33,839 nt of DNA from UBA822 sp036336795 (lineage in GTDB: Bacteria > Gemmatimonadota > Gemmatimonadetes > Longimicrobiales > Gaopeijiaceae): NCBI GenBank assembly GCA_036336795.1, contig JAYZFL010000027.1:1-33839 (forward strand), read 5' to 3'. The notes beneath the pieces were generated by a model. The model saw only the letters and a list, made by a program, of their open reading frames with translations, searched no databases and was not told the origin of the DNA. The position numbers were made by a program, and so were the translations under genes. Of this stretch, positions 33,273-33,839 are shown piece after piece; the stretch's first letter is position 1, and the number at the start of each line of letters is the position of its first letter.

Positions 33273-33839
33273 CTAGATCCTCTGGAGAACCCAATCCGGC
33301 GTGAATCGAATAAGATAGCTACTCAGAATTGTGAATGATCCCGTCGCCAGGAGAAGTCCCAAGACGATGAGCATGACCCCAGAAGCTTTTTCGACGAGGG
33401 GGAGCAGTCGCCGAAATCGGGAGAAGGTGTTGAGGAAGAGATCTAGAGCCAAAGCTGAGATCAGAAACGGGATGGCAAGTCCAAGTGAGTAAACGCTGAG
33501 AAGGACGACACCAGCCCCTACTGATTCTTCTGTCCCCGCCAGTGTCAGGATGGCACCTAGGACGGGCCCGATACACGGGGTCCATCCCGCTCCAAAGGCT
33601 GCACCCACACCAATAGTACCAACGTAACCAGCCGGCTTGTCATTGACCTGAACTCGTCTTTCTCGCATCAGCGGTGCGATCCTGAAAATCCCGGTGAGAT
33701 GAAGCCCTAGGACGATGATCAGAGCTCCACCGATGCGGGCAATCCAAACCTCGTAGTAACGGAGAAACACCCCCAAAAAGGATGCCGACGCCCCCAACGT
33801 GATAAAAATGATGCTGAAGCCGGCGACGAAGAGGAGGGA
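33273..33839 (-). CDS. ccdA: Cytochrome c biogenesis protein CcdA, N-terminus cut by window edge
   Basis: 188 residues are visible, open to the last base of the window (SLLFVAGFSIIFITLGASAS...), so the start lies beyond 33839; the in-frame TTG at 33797 is internal. It is a multi-helix inner-membrane thiol-redox protein of the CcdA/DsbD family that carries electrons from cytosolic thioredoxin to periplasmic proteins, such as apocytochrome c maturation factors. The second redox cysteine is in GWTPCIGPVLGAIL; the first would be in the missing part. Three or four more helices follow. Convergent with the ABC exporter gene, 176 bases between stops. Confidence 0.88.
   Translation of the reverse strand, partial: SLLFVAGFSIIFITLGASASFLGVFLRYYEVWIARIGGALIIVLGLHLTGIFRIAPLMRERRVQVNDKPAGYVGTIGVGAAFGAGWTPCIGPVLGAILTLAGTEESVGAGVVLLSVYSLGLAIPFLISALALDLFLNTFSRFRRLLPLVEKASGVMLIVLGLLLATGSFTILSSYLIRFTPDWVLQRI

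Noticed and set aside
1..33839. CRISPR array, integron, prophage or insertion sequence
   Set aside because: No repeated spacer structure, integrase, transposase or long terminal inverted repeats were seen.

Overview
This 33.8 kb window looks like chromosomal DNA from a Gram-negative, aerobic, free-living bacterium. The best guess is a member of the Gemmatimonadota or a close relative. That is an inference from gene content: a TonB-dependent receptor paired with a lipoprotein, a secreted peptidase with a beta-propeller and outer-membrane barrel, a class II (B12-dependent) ribonucleotide reductase, a four-cysteine YggX-like protein and many lipoproteins. No rRNA, tRNA, CRISPR array, integrase or transposase was found. 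By eye the DNA is moderately GC-rich throughout, with no obvious island.

Layout. 1-1129 (+): tail of a TonB-dependent receptor coupled to a lipoprotein. 1304-2791 (-): AtoE-type short-chain fatty acid transporter with its own terminator. 3101-11189 (-): a long co-directional run reading, in transcription order, PhnP-like metallo-hydrolase, pgi, YtxH protein, a possible small ORF, smpB, periplasmic amidase, pyrD, pyrF and cysS, closed by a good terminator. 11479-13542: rnd (+), a DksA/TraR protein (-) and a YggX-like protein (+); the last two diverge over a repeat-rich promoter region. 13767-23682 (-): rocD, a nitrilase, an M28 peptidase, sufE, nrdJ (two NrdR boxes upstream) and a 1016-aa peptidase/propeller/barrel protein. 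23765-24397 (+): an unknown membrane-like protein. 24352-28144 (-): murQ-anmK-GT39, each joined by a GTGA overlap. 28278-33096 (+): M20 amidohydrolase, lipoprotein gamma-glutamyltransferase and ABC exporter half. 33273-end (-): CcdA, cut by the window edge.

How it fits together. Most genes are housekeeping: pyrimidine synthesis (pyrD, pyrF), translation and ribosome rescue (cysS, smpB), glycolysis (pgi), dNTP supply (nrdJ), Fe-S assembly (sufE) and cell-wall turnover (amidase, anmK, murQ). The region 24-33 kb pairs MurNAc recycling with a divergent peptide-processing unit (M20, GGT, ABC). The two units share a 133-bp promoter region with a 9-bp direct repeat, which suggests co-regulation of wall-fragment salvage, but this is inference.

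I did not find a clear new defence, mobile or biosynthetic system. The most useful non-routine observations are the tandem NrdR boxes overlapping a plausible nrdJ promoter, the ACCGAAT half-site cluster between dksA-like and yggX-like genes, mutually exclusive hairpins upstream of rocD, the GT39 glycosyltransferase coupled to MurNAc recycling, and an ABC exporter half with a degenerate catalytic site and no partner in view.
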